Below are positions 1 through 9,743 of a stretch of 64,000 nucleotides of DNA, piece after piece (within the stretch, counting starts at the first letter, position 1; the number at the start of each line of letters is the position of its first letter). The position numbers were made by a program, and so were the translations under genes. The notes under the pieces were generated by a model that worked only from the letters and a program-made list of their open reading frames with translations, had not been told where the DNA came from and made no database searches. The DNA is from Spongiibacter sp. IMCC21906 (GTDB taxonomy: Bacteria > Pseudomonadota > Gammaproteobacteria > Pseudomonadales > Spongiibacteraceae), in the NCBI RefSeq assembly GCF_001010805.1, contig NZ_CP011477.1, forward strand, positions 1,255,001 to 1,319,000, written 5' to 3'.

Positions 1-112
1 TACGCTTGTCGTGCTGAGCGATTTCGTCCAGGTATTGCTGGGTGATCTCTTCGCTAGAAAAACGCTTGTCTTCCAGTCCGGCGAGGATGTCGCTTACTGT
101 ATGAGTGGGCAT
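1..112 (-). CDS. gatA: Glutamyl-tRNA(Gln) amidotransferase subunit A, N-terminal fragment
   Basis: Reading the reverse strand from the ATG at 112 gives about 37 residues, beginning MPTHTVSDILAGLEDKRFSS and continuing off the window edge. This resembles the start of GatA, the amidase subunit that supplies ammonia to convert Glu-tRNA(Gln) to Gln-tRNA(Gln). The catalytic Ser-Ser-Lys triad lies outside the window. It follows gatC on the same strand after 72 bases, the usual gatC-gatA-gatB order. The identification rests mainly on the gatC neighbour because only the N-terminal helix is visible. Confidence 0.85.
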   Translation of the reverse strand, partial: MPTHTVSDILAGLEDKRFSSEEITQQYLDEIAQHDKR

Positions 113-184
113 GTAAGTGTTTGCTCGTTCAATGATGTGATGGCGATATTGTTGTGTCTATGTCGCAAGGCTTAGTAGCAAGGC

Positions 185-472
185 TTATTCAATGACCTGT
201 GGCACCAGATACAAACCGTCTTCGGTTTGGGGTGCAATGCTTTGGAATAGCTCCCGCTGATCTGTTTCTGTCACCGCGTCGGCGCGCAAGCGCTGATGTG
301 CATCGTGGGGATTGGCCATCGGCGCAATATTATCGGTATCCACCGCTTGCATGGCGTCCACCATGCTTAAAATGTCACCAATACGCTGGCTTAACTCGAC
401 ACTTTCGGTTTCGGAAATATCAATGCGAGCCAACAGGGCCAGCTTGGCGATTTCGGATTGCTCAATACTCAT
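185..472 (-). CDS. gatC: Aspartyl/glutamyl-tRNA amidotransferase subunit C
   Basis: A 95-residue protein of normal GatC length. GatC is the small subunit that wraps around GatA and GatB and stabilises the amidotransferase, which corrects misacylated Glu-tRNA(Gln) or Asp-tRNA(Asn). The N-terminal stretch IAKLALLARIDISETE and the later MANPHDAHQRLRADAV match the family pattern of an N-terminal helix and a conserved loop with LR.D. It is first in a reversed operon with gatA and diverges from mreB. The 297-base gap to mreB must hold both promoters; I could not pick a convincing -35/-10 pair for either. Confidence 0.95.
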   Translation of the reverse strand: MSIEQSEIAKLALLARIDISETESVELSQRIGDILSMVDAMQAVDTDNIAPMANPHDAHQRLRADAVTETDQRELFQSIAPQTEDGLYLVPQVIE

Positions 473-763
473 CGTTCACCTTGGGGCTATTCATTCTGGG
501 CTATTTATCTTTACGCCCGACTTTAATCAGTCGCCTATCTGTTAGATTGGCGGCAGCGTATAAAAAGGAGGGAGGGAGTCATTAAAATGACAGTCTTTTG
601 CCGCTGCGTTCGCAAGCCGCTAAACTTATCACATTTGCGCCTTGCCCTAAATCCCTGCCGTTGATAGAGTGGCAAAGTTTTTAATTCTGGGCTTTACAGG
701 CCGTACAACGCTTGGGTTCAGCCAGCCTGGCTCTGATCAGAACAGGGCTGCATAAGGTGATAA

Positions 764-1807
<1,044 letters not shown>

Positions 1808-1815
1808 TTTGATCA

Positions 1816-1833
1816 GAGGAGGAGGCCGCCATT
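1816..1833 (+). promoter_or_regulatory. Strong Shine-Dalgarno and AUU start of mreC
   Basis: The purine run GAGGAGGAGG at 1816-1825 ends five bases before an ATT codon at 1831. No ATG, GTG or TTG lies in frame between the upstream stop at 1810 and GTG 1867. The GTG is preceded by TCCTCCTCGTCG, which is pyrimidine-rich and not a ribosome-binding site. The strong site would be wasted unless ATT is the start. Confidence 0.65.
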
Positions 1834-2676
1834 AAACCGGTATTCTCCAATCGATCCTCCTCGTCGGTGGGATCGCGGTTATTGATTTTCGGTGGTTTGG
1901 CACTGGTTTTAATCCTGCTTGGCCATAAACTGGAGTTTACCCAGCAGCTGCGCGGGCAGCTCTCGGTGATCTCTACACCCTTCTATTGGCTGGTGGATGT
2001 GCCCAGCCGTCTCAGCGAACAATTTACCGGCATGCTCAGCAGTCGTAGTGAGCTGCAGGCTGAAAACGAGCGGCTTCAATCTGAGGCCATGATTCTTAAC
2101 GCCAAATTGCAAAAATATGTCGAGCTTCGGGCGGAGAATGTGCGCCTACGGGAGTTGATGAACTCTGCCGAACGGCTTAGCGATACGGTGGTGGTGGCAG
2201 AAGTGATTGCCGTGGCCACCGACCCCAATCGCCATAAGTTGGTTGTTGATAAGGGCAGCCGCAATGGCGCTTTTGTCGGTCAGCCAGTGATTGATGCCAA
2301 CGGTTTAGTGGGGCAGATCACCGAAGTGGGTGCCATGCACAGTCGCGTGTTGCTAGTGACCGATAGCGCCCATGCCCTGCCGGTGAGGGTAAGCCGAAAT
2401 GGTCTTCGGGCGATTGCAGAAGGCACCGGGCTCATCAATGAGTTAACCCTTACCCATGTTGCTGCCACTACGGATATTCAAGTCGGCGATTTGCTTGTGA
2501 GTTCAGGCTTGGGTGGCCGCTTTCCTGCAGGTTATCCGGTGGGTGAGGTGACCTCTGTCTTGGTGGATCCGGGCAAGCCGTTTGCGGAAGTGAAAGCCAA
2601 GCCGCTGGCCGAGTTGGACCGTAGCCGCAACGTGCTACTGGTGTTTAGCGAACGCCAGACAATTGAAGGCGAATAG
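1831..2676 (+). CDS. mreC: Rod shape-determining protein MreC (probable AUU start)
   Basis: MreC is a bitopic periplasmic scaffold linking MreB to PBP2 and RodA. The protein has a short cytoplasmic N-terminus, one membrane segment (LLIFGGLALVLILLG), a coiled coil rich in heptads (SELQAENERLQSEAMI onward), and the beta-barrel domain with GSRNGAFVGQPVIDANGLVG. The first ordinary start codon is GTG at 1867, but it has no ribosome-binding site. An in-frame ATT at 1831 sits 5-8 bases after GAGGAGGAGG (1816-1825) and restores the family-typical beginning M-K-P-V-F, so I call 281 residues from ATT. An in-frame TGA at 1810 limits any further extension. mreD follows after two bases. The product call is secure; the start is an inference. 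Confidence 0.93.
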   Translation: MKPVFSNRSSSSVGSRLLIFGGLALVLILLGHKLEFTQQLRGQLSVISTPFYWLVDVPSRLSEQFTGMLSSRSELQAENERLQSEAMILNAKLQKYVELRAENVRLRELMNSAERLSDTVVVAEVIAVATDPNRHKLVVDKGSRNGAFVGQPVIDANGLVGQITEVGAMHSRVLLVTDSAHALPVRVSRNGLRAIAEGTGLINELTLTHVAATTDIQVGDLLVSSGLGGRFPAGYPVGEVTSVLVDPGKPFAEVKAKPLAELDRSRNVLLVFSERQTIEGE

Positions 2677-2678
2677 TC

Positions 2679-3164
2679 GTGGATCCCCATGGCCAAGGTA
2701 GCTGGTTTATTGCGCTGACGTTGTTGCTGGCGTTGCTACTGAGTATTGTACCCATTGACGGTGTGTTGGCGTGGGCGCGGCCTCATTATTTAATGGTGGT
2801 GCTGGCGTATTGGGTGCTGGTTTTGCCCGAACGCATCGGTGTTATCGTCGCCTTTCTGTGCGGATTTCTGCTGGATATTTTGCTGGGTGATGTGCTCGGT
2901 GAAAATGCCTTCTCTCTCGCTGTTATCGCTTATATTTTGCAGGTTTCGTATCAGCGCCTACGGATGTTTAGTATTGTTAAACAAGCGGGTTTAATTGCGA
3001 TGCTTAGCGGTTTTCATGTTTTGGTGGGCCAGTGGGCGCAAGGACTCAATGGGGGAACGCAGTTTCATTGGTTGGCGTTTTTACCGGTGTTTTCCACGGC
3101 GTTTTTATGGCTTTTTTCTAAGCCGCTTATGGCTTGGTTTCAGCGTGCGTTGGGGGTGAATTAA
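2679..3164 (+). CDS. mreD: Rod shape-determining membrane protein MreD
   Basis: A 161-residue integral membrane protein, consistent with MreD, the third part of the MreBCD complex in the inner membrane. It starts at GTG two bases after the mreC stop, which suggests translational coupling. Hydrophobic segments include FIALTLLLALLLSIVPI near the N-terminus, the stretch around LMVVLAYWVLVLPERIGVI, FLCGFLLDILLGDVLG (the conserved G..LD.L.G...G pattern of the family) and a C-terminal segment around FLPVFSTAFLWLFS. Length and operon position are canonical. Confidence 0.96.
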   Translation: MDPHGQGSWFIALTLLLALLLSIVPIDGVLAWARPHYLMVVLAYWVLVLPERIGVIVAFLCGFLLDILLGDVLGENAFSLAVIAYILQVSYQRLRMFSIVKQAGLIAMLSGFHVLVGQWAQGLNGGTQFHWLAFLPVFSTAFLWLFSKPLMAWFQRALGVN

Positions 3165-3167
3165 GCT

Positions 3168-3764
3168 ATGCCAAAGACGCAGTCGTGCTTGGTGTTGGCG
3201 TCCCAGTCGCCCCGGCGCCGGGAATTGCTAGAGCAAATTGGTTTTAAGCCGCTGATTCGTCCCAGTGATATTGACGAAACACCGCTGGCAACAGAAACCG
3301 CCAGTGATTATGTGGAGCGAATGGCCAGAGAAAAAGCCTTGGCTTGCAGCATAATGGCTGAATCGGAAGTGATTTTAGCGGCTGATACTGTCGTGGTCCT
3401 CGATGGTGAGATTTTGGGTAAACCCTTAAACCGAGCCGATGCGGCCGCCATGTTGGAACGACTGAGTCACCGTAGCCATCAGGTGATGACGGCAGTGGCA
3501 CTGCGGCGAGGTAATGAATTGAAAGAGCGGCGGGTCGTTAGTGACGTTACCTTTGCCGAGCTGGATGCGGCACAAATTCATCAATATTTGTTGAGTGGCG
3601 AGGCTGATGACAAGGCCGGCAGCTACGGTATACAAGGTCGAGCGGCAAAGTTTGTCACTCATGTTTCGGGTAGTTACTCTTCGGTAGTCGGTCTGCCTCT
3701 TTACGAGGTGGCGGTGTTACTTCGCGATTGGGGTGTGGTAGAAAGCGACGTGGTGGAAAAATAA
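3168..3764 (+). CDS. maf: Maf-family nucleoside triphosphate pyrophosphatase (dTTP/UTP type)
   Basis: A 198-residue Maf/HAM1-fold protein that hydrolyses non-canonical or excess nucleoside triphosphates to monophosphates. The diagnostic N-terminal motif LASQSPRRRELLEQIG is at residues 10-25. The central ILAADTVVVLDGEILGKPL carries the metal-binding Asp, and GSYGIQGRAAKFV is the conserved C-terminal signature of the YhdE (dTTP/UTP) subgroup. It lies three bases after mreD and four before rng, the usual mreBCD-yhdE-rng order. Substrate preference is inferred from family and context only. Confidence 0.95.
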   Translation: MPKTQSCLVLASQSPRRRELLEQIGFKPLIRPSDIDETPLATETASDYVERMAREKALACSIMAESEVILAADTVVVLDGEILGKPLNRADAAAMLERLSHRSHQVMTAVALRRGNELKERRVVSDVTFAELDAAQIHQYLLSGEADDKAGSYGIQGRAAKFVTHVSGSYSSVVGLPLYEVAVLLRDWGVVESDVVEK

Positions 3765-3768
3765 GACG

Positions 3769-5238
3769 ATGAGCGAAGAGATTCTGATCAATGTCACCCC
3801 GGTGGAAACTCGAGTGGCCACTGTCGAGAATGGTGTGCTGCAAGAAGTCTATATTGAGCGCAGCCGGTCTAAAGGTATTGTCGGCAATATCTATCAGGGC
3901 AAAGTAGTGCGGGTTTTACCCGGTATGCAGGCCGCCTTTGTCGATATTGGTTTGGAGCGTACGGCGTTTATTCACGCATCAGATATTGCGGCATTGGACA
4001 CAGATACCAGCGAGCACGCTGATATCCGCAGTAAAATTCGTGAAGGCCAGCAGTTGACTGTGCAAGTGTCAAAAGACCCCATGGGCACCAAGGGTGCCCG
4101 TCTGACGACCCGGTTGTCTGTGTCTTCTCGGTTTTTGGTATTTATGCCTGGTGCGGCACATATTGGTGTTTCTCATCGAATTGATGATGAAACCGAGCGC
4201 CAACGTTTGCGGACGTTGGTGGAATCGGTGGCCACAGGTGATGAAGCTGATGGGCCTATCAAAGATGGTTATATTGTTCGTACTGTGGCGGAAGGCATGG
4301 GAGATGACGAAGTACGGGCGGATGTCGCCTTTCTTCATCGTCTTTGGGCGGCGGTTGAGCGCCGGATGAAGCGGGATACCGCGCCCAGTATCATCTACGA
4401 AGACCTGCCGCTGTTTATGCGAACAATGCGAGATTTGGTGCGACCGGGCTTAGAGAAAATTCGTATCGACTCTCGGGAAAGCTTTCAGCGGGTGAGCCAG
4501 TTTGCCCAGGATTATTTGCCAGAGATTAGTGCAGGGCTAGAATATTATCCCGGTGAGCGGCCTATTTTTGACCTCTATAGCGTCGAAGACGAGATTCAAA
4601 AAGCGTTGGGACGCAAGGTTGAGCTTAAGTCTGGTGGCTATCTGATTATTGATCAGACGGAAGCTATGACCACCATCGATATTAATACGGGGGCGTTTGT
4701 TGGTCACCGCAATCTAGAAGAAACCATCTTTAAAACCAATCTTGAGGCGGCGGCTTCTTTGGCCCGTCAGCTGCGGTTGCGCAATTTGGGCGGCATTATC
4801 ATTATTGATTTTATCGATATGAAGGATGCGGAACATCGTCGTCAAGTGCTGCGGGCACTGGAAAAGGCGATGGAGAAAGATTACGCCAAGACCAGCATTA
4901 CCGGCGTCTCTGAGTTGGGCTTGGTGGAAATGACGCGTAAGCGCACCCGTGAGAGCCTGGAACATATACTGTGTGAAACCTGTCGCTACTGCCATGGTCG
5001 TGGGTCGCTTAAATCCCCTGAAACTGTGTGTTATGAGGTGTTTCGAGAGATTTTACGAGAAGCGAGAGCCTACGAGAGCAAGCGTCTGTTAGTACTGACG
5101 TCTCAAGAGGTAGTCGATCGCTTGTTAGACGAAGAGTCGGCCAATGTTGCTGATCTGGAGGAGTTTATCGGCGCCAGTATTCAGTTTCAGGTTGAGACTA
5201 TGTACACCCAGGAGCAATTCGATGTGGTTTTGCTCTAG
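3769..5238 (+). CDS. rng: Ribonuclease G
   Basis: A 489-residue RNase E/G-family endoribonuclease, the length of RNase G and lacking the long degradosome scaffold of RNase E. It matures the 5' end of 16S rRNA and cleaves some mRNAs. The start MSEEILINVTPVETRVA is typical. An S1 RNA-binding domain occupies about residues 38-128. The DNase I-like catalytic centre includes TTIDINTGAFVG (catalytic Asp near 304) and GGIIIIDFIDM (second Asp near 347). CETCRYCHGRG near residue 404 is the zinc-link. It follows maf after four bases and precedes yhdP. Confidence 0.97.
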   Translation: MSEEILINVTPVETRVATVENGVLQEVYIERSRSKGIVGNIYQGKVVRVLPGMQAAFVDIGLERTAFIHASDIAALDTDTSEHADIRSKIREGQQLTVQVSKDPMGTKGARLTTRLSVSSRFLVFMPGAAHIGVSHRIDDETERQRLRTLVESVATGDEADGPIKDGYIVRTVAEGMGDDEVRADVAFLHRLWAAVERRMKRDTAPSIIYEDLPLFMRTMRDLVRPGLEKIRIDSRESFQRVSQFAQDYLPEISAGLEYYPGERPIFDLYSVEDEIQKALGRKVELKSGGYLIIDQTEAMTTIDINTGAFVGHRNLEETIFKTNLEAAASLARQLRLRNLGGIIIIDFIDMKDAEHRRQVLRALEKAMEKDYAKTSITGVSELGLVEMTRKRTRESLEHILCETCRYCHGRGSLKSPETVCYEVFREILREARAYESKRLLVLTSQEVVDRLLDEESANVADLEEFIGASIQFQVETMYTQEQFDVVLL

Positions 5239-5258
5239 TTTGCGAGTCTAGTTCGAGT

Positions 5259-8200
5259 ATGGTGCAGGCATTTAAAGCCGTTTACCGCTTGGTGTGGGCT
5301 ATAGCCCTAATCGTGCTGGTACTGCTGGCTCTTTATGCCAGTTTGGGCCGGCAATACATCGGCTTGTTGGCAGACTACCGGCAGCAAATAATTGCTGAAA
5401 TAGAGACCCGTGCCGGGGTGAAATTACAACTATCTTCGCTCTCTGCGGAATGGTCGGGTTTAGCGCCGGTTATTCAAGTTCAAAATCTGCAAATCGGCGA
5501 TCAGCAAGCTATTAAAATTGGCTCAGCAAGTATTGAGGTCAATGTCCTTAGCTCCATGCTGTTGCAGCGTCCTCAGTTCAACCAAATTCGAGTGTCAGCC
5601 TTGCGACTGGATCTGTATCAGCGCGAGGCAGATGGTAAGTGGTATGTGCCTGGCCTTGAGTCTGACGAATCTACCAGCTCACCTGATTGGCTACTCGACA
5701 CCGTGTTGGGGATTCGTAATGCGCGTTTGGATACATTAACCCTAGCCTTGCATTACCACAGTGGCATTGAGAAAAAACTGGTGCTGGAGGGGTTCTCCCT
5801 TGAAGGTGATGACGGTTTTCGACGTATTTTTGCCCGTCTGAATACTGAACAGCAAGGCACTATCTCACTGCAGTCTGAAACCTATGGTGATCCCCGCGAT
5901 AAGCAGGGGTTTCATGGCGCAGCGTATCTGCAAATTGATAAAAGTCGCCTTTCCGCGCTAGCGCCATTGTTTCAAGAGGAGGCCTCGCTGATCGATAGTG
6001 AGGTCAGCGGCAATCTGTGGCTCAACTGGCGGCGTGACCAACGGGTGAATCTTGTGGCGGAGTTGCGTTCACCTGAGCTGGCGGTGGGGGCCTTGTGGAA
6101 TGCACCGGATTATCGTCTTCAGAATGTGAATATGCGCTTCACGGGTAATCATGCCGATGATAGCTGGCATCTCAGCTTTGCCGACTTTGATGCCCAGTGG
6201 CAGGACCAGCAACTAAATCTGGATGGTATCTCTCTGCATCAATCTGCCTCGGATCAATGGCGATTGTCATTGCCCTCGTTGGCGATGGACGCTTGGGTAT
6301 CGTTGTTATCTGAGACAAAAGCTTTTCCTGGGCAGTCGGTGTTAACGGATTTATCGCCTCAGGGGGCGTTACGTCACCTCAGAGTAACGTGGCAGCGACC
6401 ACAATCAGCTGAGCAACAAGTGGCGTTTAAGTTGCGAGCAGAATTGGACAAGGTGGCCGTCTCATCTTGGCGTGGCGCTCCCGGTGCTGAGGGCGTATCG
6501 GGGTATATTGAAGTGACGCCGAATGAAGGCCGAGTTGTTTTGAAGTCAGCCCAGGCGCGGTTGTTGTTTCCCAAACTATACGAAAATGTCTTTGCTCTAC
6601 AGGATGTACAGGGCGAGTTGTCATGGATTTTGGATGAGCACCGTTTATATCTGCGTTCGGGGTTAATCCAAGCCGAAAACGAGGGGCAGCCGTTGAAGGC
6701 CTCTTTGGCATTAGACCTGCCGTTAACAAAGGAGGCTGATGAGGAAAAGAGTCCGGCAATGACCTTGGCTATTGCTGCTAAAGAGGCTGATGTGCTGCGG
6801 CATGCGCGCTATACCCCAAGCGTTTTGAATGCCAATTTATTACAGTGGCTGGATGCCAGCTTGCTGGGTGGCCGGGTGAGCGAGGCTGCATTTCTCTATC
6901 ACGGCTCGCTTAAAAAGGAGGAAGACGACAAGCGTTCTATCCAGCTAGCGCTAGCGCTGAGTGAGGGTGAGCTTAAGTTTCTCTCTGATTGGCCTAGCGT
7001 AACGGTGAAGGATGCGGTCTTGATATTGGACAATCATCACTTTAAAGCTACAGCCGCACATGCCCAGATGCTGGATGTGGATATTCCCGACGTAGCGGTA
7101 GAAATTGTTGAAAACTCGTTAAGTAAACCGGTGCTGCATATTGCCGCAAAAACCGAAGTGGCCTTTGCCGAAGGTAAGCGTCTGCTGTTGAAGACTCCGA
7201 TTCAGCAGCGTATGGGTCATTTTATGGATGACTGGCATGGAGAGGGCAAGGCCGATGTGGATTTTACGCTGCGTCAGCAATTGTCTGATGGCCAGCAACC
7301 TGAGATTGATGTTCGAGTCGATATTGGCTTGGAGCATTTGGCATTGCGTGAGCAAAATTTACGTCTTGGCGATGTTCGTGGTGAGCTTAGCTTCGATACT
7401 CGCCGAGGTTTATTTAGCGATAACTTACAGGCCAACTTATTCGGCAAAGCATTTACCGTGGGAGTCAGTCAGCAGGGGACTACAGTCCAGGTTGATGGCC
7501 ATGGTCGGGTGGCAGCGGTCGATTTGCGACGCTGGTTGAACTTGTCGGTATTGGACGTACTTCAGGGTGAAACCGCGGTTGATATGCGCATTGTGGCAGG
7601 TGGCGATACGGCTGCGGATAGCACGGGCGGAGAGGTGTCGAGCCTTGTTTTTCACTCGAATATGAAAGGCCTGTCACTGTTATTACCCCAGCCTTTGTTT
7701 AAACCTGAGGAACAGCTTCGTGAACTAAGTGTTGCAATGCCCCTGCAGGCGAACTCAGCGGAAAACAACATCACCATCACGTTGCAGAACTCGGCGCAGT
7801 TGGCCTTAACGCTAAGGGACGGAAAGCTGCTGGGTGGCCATGTTGAGCTGGGGAGCAATGCACTGGCGGAGGCCCAGCGGGGACGGTTTTTGGTAGCGGG
7901 TCAGTTGGATTTTGCGGCGCTATCTCAGTGGCAAATGGCCATGGAGCGCTATTTATCCAACGACGGTGAAGCATTAAATAATAATGCAAAAGCATCCGGG
8001 TTTGATTTGCCGGTACGTTTAGAGCGACTTCAATTGCAAGAGTTAGAGGCTTTTGGGCGTGTCTTTCACTATGTCAGTGTGAGTGCCGATATCGTTAATA
8101 AGCGTAGTGATATTGAGATTGTCAGTGATGAGTTGGCTGGAAATATTACGATACCGGCTGATACCGCCCGCGCGCCAATGGTATTAGCGTTGGATAAATT

Positions 8201-9161
8201 GGTATTGCCGTCATTAACCGGCTCGGGCGGCGGTTCTGGCGGCGGTCTTGCTGAACAGGATCCGCGGACATTTCCGTCAATAAGCTTAGATGTGGCTGAA
8301 CTGGTGGTTGCAGGGGAGCATTGGGGTAGTCTTGGCTTTGATTTACACAGTGATAGCCGGGGGGCGCACTTCCAAAATCTTCGTGGCCGATTGCGGGGTG
8401 TTGGTCTTGGGGGTGACGACGATACCGCTAACCGTTTTGATTGGCTTCGTTCGGCAGGCGGTGATTCGTCCCAGTTACAAGGTGTTTTTTCGATAAGGAA
8501 TTTCGCCTCGGTACTGTCGCAATGGGGATTTCCTAAAGTTATGGAGGCAGAGCGTGCCAGAGTGGATATTGGCCTAGCCTGGCCGGGCGCGCCGGATACT
8601 TGGCAGCTGGCGTCAAGTGAAGGCGATGTCGCCTTTGATTTTGATGATGGACGTTTTTTGCGGGCCTCGGATACTGCCAGCGGAGCATTGCGGATATTGA
8701 GTATTTTCAATATGGCCAATATTGTCCGCCGGTTGAAGTTTGATTTTCGAGACGTGTTTAGCAGCGGCATTGCTTTTGACAGCATGAGGGGGCAATTATT
8801 GATTGCAGATCAGCATCTGAACCTGCAAACCCCGCTTGTGATCAAGGGGCCATCAAGCGCCTTTCAGATGACTGGTTCGGTCGACATGGAAAACGAAGTG
8901 CCTGATTTAAGGTTGGTGGCGACTCTGCCAATTGGCAGTAATTTGCCCTGGCTGGCGGCATTAGTGGGAGGCTTGCCCGCAGCGGCGGGAGTCTATGTGG
9001 TGAGTAAAGTCTTTGAGGAAGAGGTCGATAGCTTCTCCAGCGCGGTCTACGACATCTCGGGCACATTGCAGAAACCCGAGCTGACCTTTAAGCAGATTTT
9101 TGATGTGGAAGACGTGGTACGGGATGAGACCTTGCGCCATAAGCGGGAGGTTACCCGGTAG
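5259..9161 (+). CDS. yhdP: YhdP family AsmA-like envelope protein
   Basis: A 1300-residue giant AsmA-like protein. Members of the YhdP/TamB/YdbH group are inner-membrane-anchored, beta-rich bridges implicated in moving phospholipids to the outer membrane. One N-terminal membrane segment is visible (LVWAIALIVLVLLALYASLG, about residues 10-29); the rest is periplasmic. The final ~250 residues hold the conserved AsmA-C-like region (GDVAFDFDDGRF, LRILSIFNMANIVRRLKFDF). A glycine-serine linker, GSGGGSGGG, sits near residue 988. The start is ATG, 20 bases after rng. tldD, often next to yhdP, is absent here. Phospholipid transport is family knowledge; nothing in the sequence proves it. Confidence 0.9.
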   Translation: MVQAFKAVYRLVWAIALIVLVLLALYASLGRQYIGLLADYRQQIIAEIETRAGVKLQLSSLSAEWSGLAPVIQVQNLQIGDQQAIKIGSASIEVNVLSSMLLQRPQFNQIRVSALRLDLYQREADGKWYVPGLESDESTSSPDWLLDTVLGIRNARLDTLTLALHYHSGIEKKLVLEGFSLEGDDGFRRIFARLNTEQQGTISLQSETYGDPRDKQGFHGAAYLQIDKSRLSALAPLFQEEASLIDSEVSGNLWLNWRRDQRVNLVAELRSPELAVGALWNAPDYRLQNVNMRFTGNHADDSWHLSFADFDAQWQDQQLNLDGISLHQSASDQWRLSLPSLAMDAWVSLLSETKAFPGQSVLTDLSPQGALRHLRVTWQRPQSAEQQVAFKLRAELDKVAVSSWRGAPGAEGVSGYIEVTPNEGRVVLKSAQARLLFPKLYENVFALQDVQGELSWILDEHRLYLRSGLIQAENEGQPLKASLALDLPLTKEADEEKSPAMTLAIAAKEADVLRHARYTPSVLNANLLQWLDASLLGGRVSEAAFLYHGSLKKEEDDKRSIQLALALSEGELKFLSDWPSVTVKDAVLILDNHHFKATAAHAQMLDVDIPDVAVEIVENSLSKPVLHIAAKTEVAFAEGKRLLLKTPIQQRMGHFMDDWHGEGKADVDFTLRQQLSDGQQPEIDVRVDIGLEHLALREQNLRLGDVRGELSFDTRRGLFSDNLQANLFGKAFTVGVSQQGTTVQVDGHGRVAAVDLRRWLNLSVLDVLQGETAVDMRIVAGGDTAADSTGGEVSSLVFHSNMKGLSLLLPQPLFKPEEQLRELSVAMPLQANSAENNITITLQNSAQLALTLRDGKLLGGHVELGSNALAEAQRGRFLVAGQLDFAALSQWQMAMERYLSNDGEALNNNAKASGFDLPVRLERLQLQELEAFGRVFHYVSVSADIVNKRSDIEIVSDELAGNITIPADTARAPMVLALDKLVLPSLTGSGGGSGGGLAEQDPRTFPSISLDVAELVVAGEHWGSLGFDLHSDSRGAHFQNLRGRLRGVGLGGDDDTANRFDWLRSAGGDSSQLQGVFSIRNFASVLSQWGFPKVMEAERARVDIGLAWPGAPDTWQLASSEGDVAFDFDDGRFLRASDTASGALRILSIFNMANIVRRLKFDFRDVFSSGIAFDSMRGQLLIADQHLNLQTPLVIKGPSSAFQMTGSVDMENEVPDLRLVATLPIGSNLPWLAALVGGLPAAAGVYVVSKVFEEEVDSFSSAVYDISGTLQKPELTFKQIFDVEDVVRDETLRHKREVTR

Positions 9162-9218
9162 CGATGTTGACTCTCCGTAAGCGTCGGTACCGGTGCAGTG
9201 CTCTCTTAGGTGTTTGGG

Positions 9219-9737
9219 CTAGTGTTGAGATTGCTCTTCTTGCAGGCTACGAAGATATTTAAAGAGTTTGCGTTTGGCTGCCGGGGGCTTATTGAGGCTG
9301 CTTTCTTTGTTGGCTCTAAGAATTAGTTGACGAAGATGTTGGCGGTCAGCTTGGGGATGACGCTCCATGACTTCTTCAACGGCCTGTACGCCCTTATCTA
9401 CCAAGCGATCCCGCAGCTCTTCTAGTAAGTGAAATTGCCGCGCCAGTTCCTGGTGGCCTCTTTCTCGCTGGGCCAGTGCCTCGCGAATTGGGCTGGCATC
9501 AATCAATCGCATTAATTTACCGATGTATTGCATTTGTCGGCGCAGGCCTTCGCGGCTTTTGATGCGTTTAGCGGTGGCAAGGGCTTCTAGCAGGGCTTCA
9601 TCTTGTATAGGAATTTTTACAAACTCAGCGTCACTCAGATCAATCAGCTCTTTGCCTAATTCTTGCAGCTCAAGCATTTCTTTTTTGATGACGGTTTTAC
9701 TGGGCTTTTCGGGGGCGAATTCGTCGGTCACGGTCAA
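9219..9737 (-). CDS. darP: Ribosome biogenesis factor DarP (YjgA, DUF615)
   Basis: A 172-residue highly charged, helical protein matching the YjgA/DarP family, which associates with late 50S assembly intermediates and helps mature the peptidyl transferase centre. Recognisable family sequence includes SKTVIKKEMLELQELGKEL near the N-terminus, the central RQMQYIGKLMR, and the C-terminal KYLRSLQEE. It is convergent with yhdP and begins six bases downstream of mgtE on the same strand. In many relatives this gene sits between tldD and pmbA; neither is present here. Confidence 0.93.
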   Translation of the reverse strand: MTVTDEFAPEKPSKTVIKKEMLELQELGKELIDLSDAEFVKIPIQDEALLEALATAKRIKSREGLRRQMQYIGKLMRLIDASPIREALAQRERGHQELARQFHLLEELRDRLVDKGVQAVEEVMERHPQADRQHLRQLILRANKESSLNKPPAAKRKLFKYLRSLQEEQSQH

Positions 9738-9743
9738 TCCAAA

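Noticed and set aside
8069-8785. Reverse-strand open frame of 238 codons inside yhdP
   Set aside because: It has Ser/Arg/Pro-rich composition typical of an antisense shadow, no family resemblance, and lies wholly within a well-supported gene.
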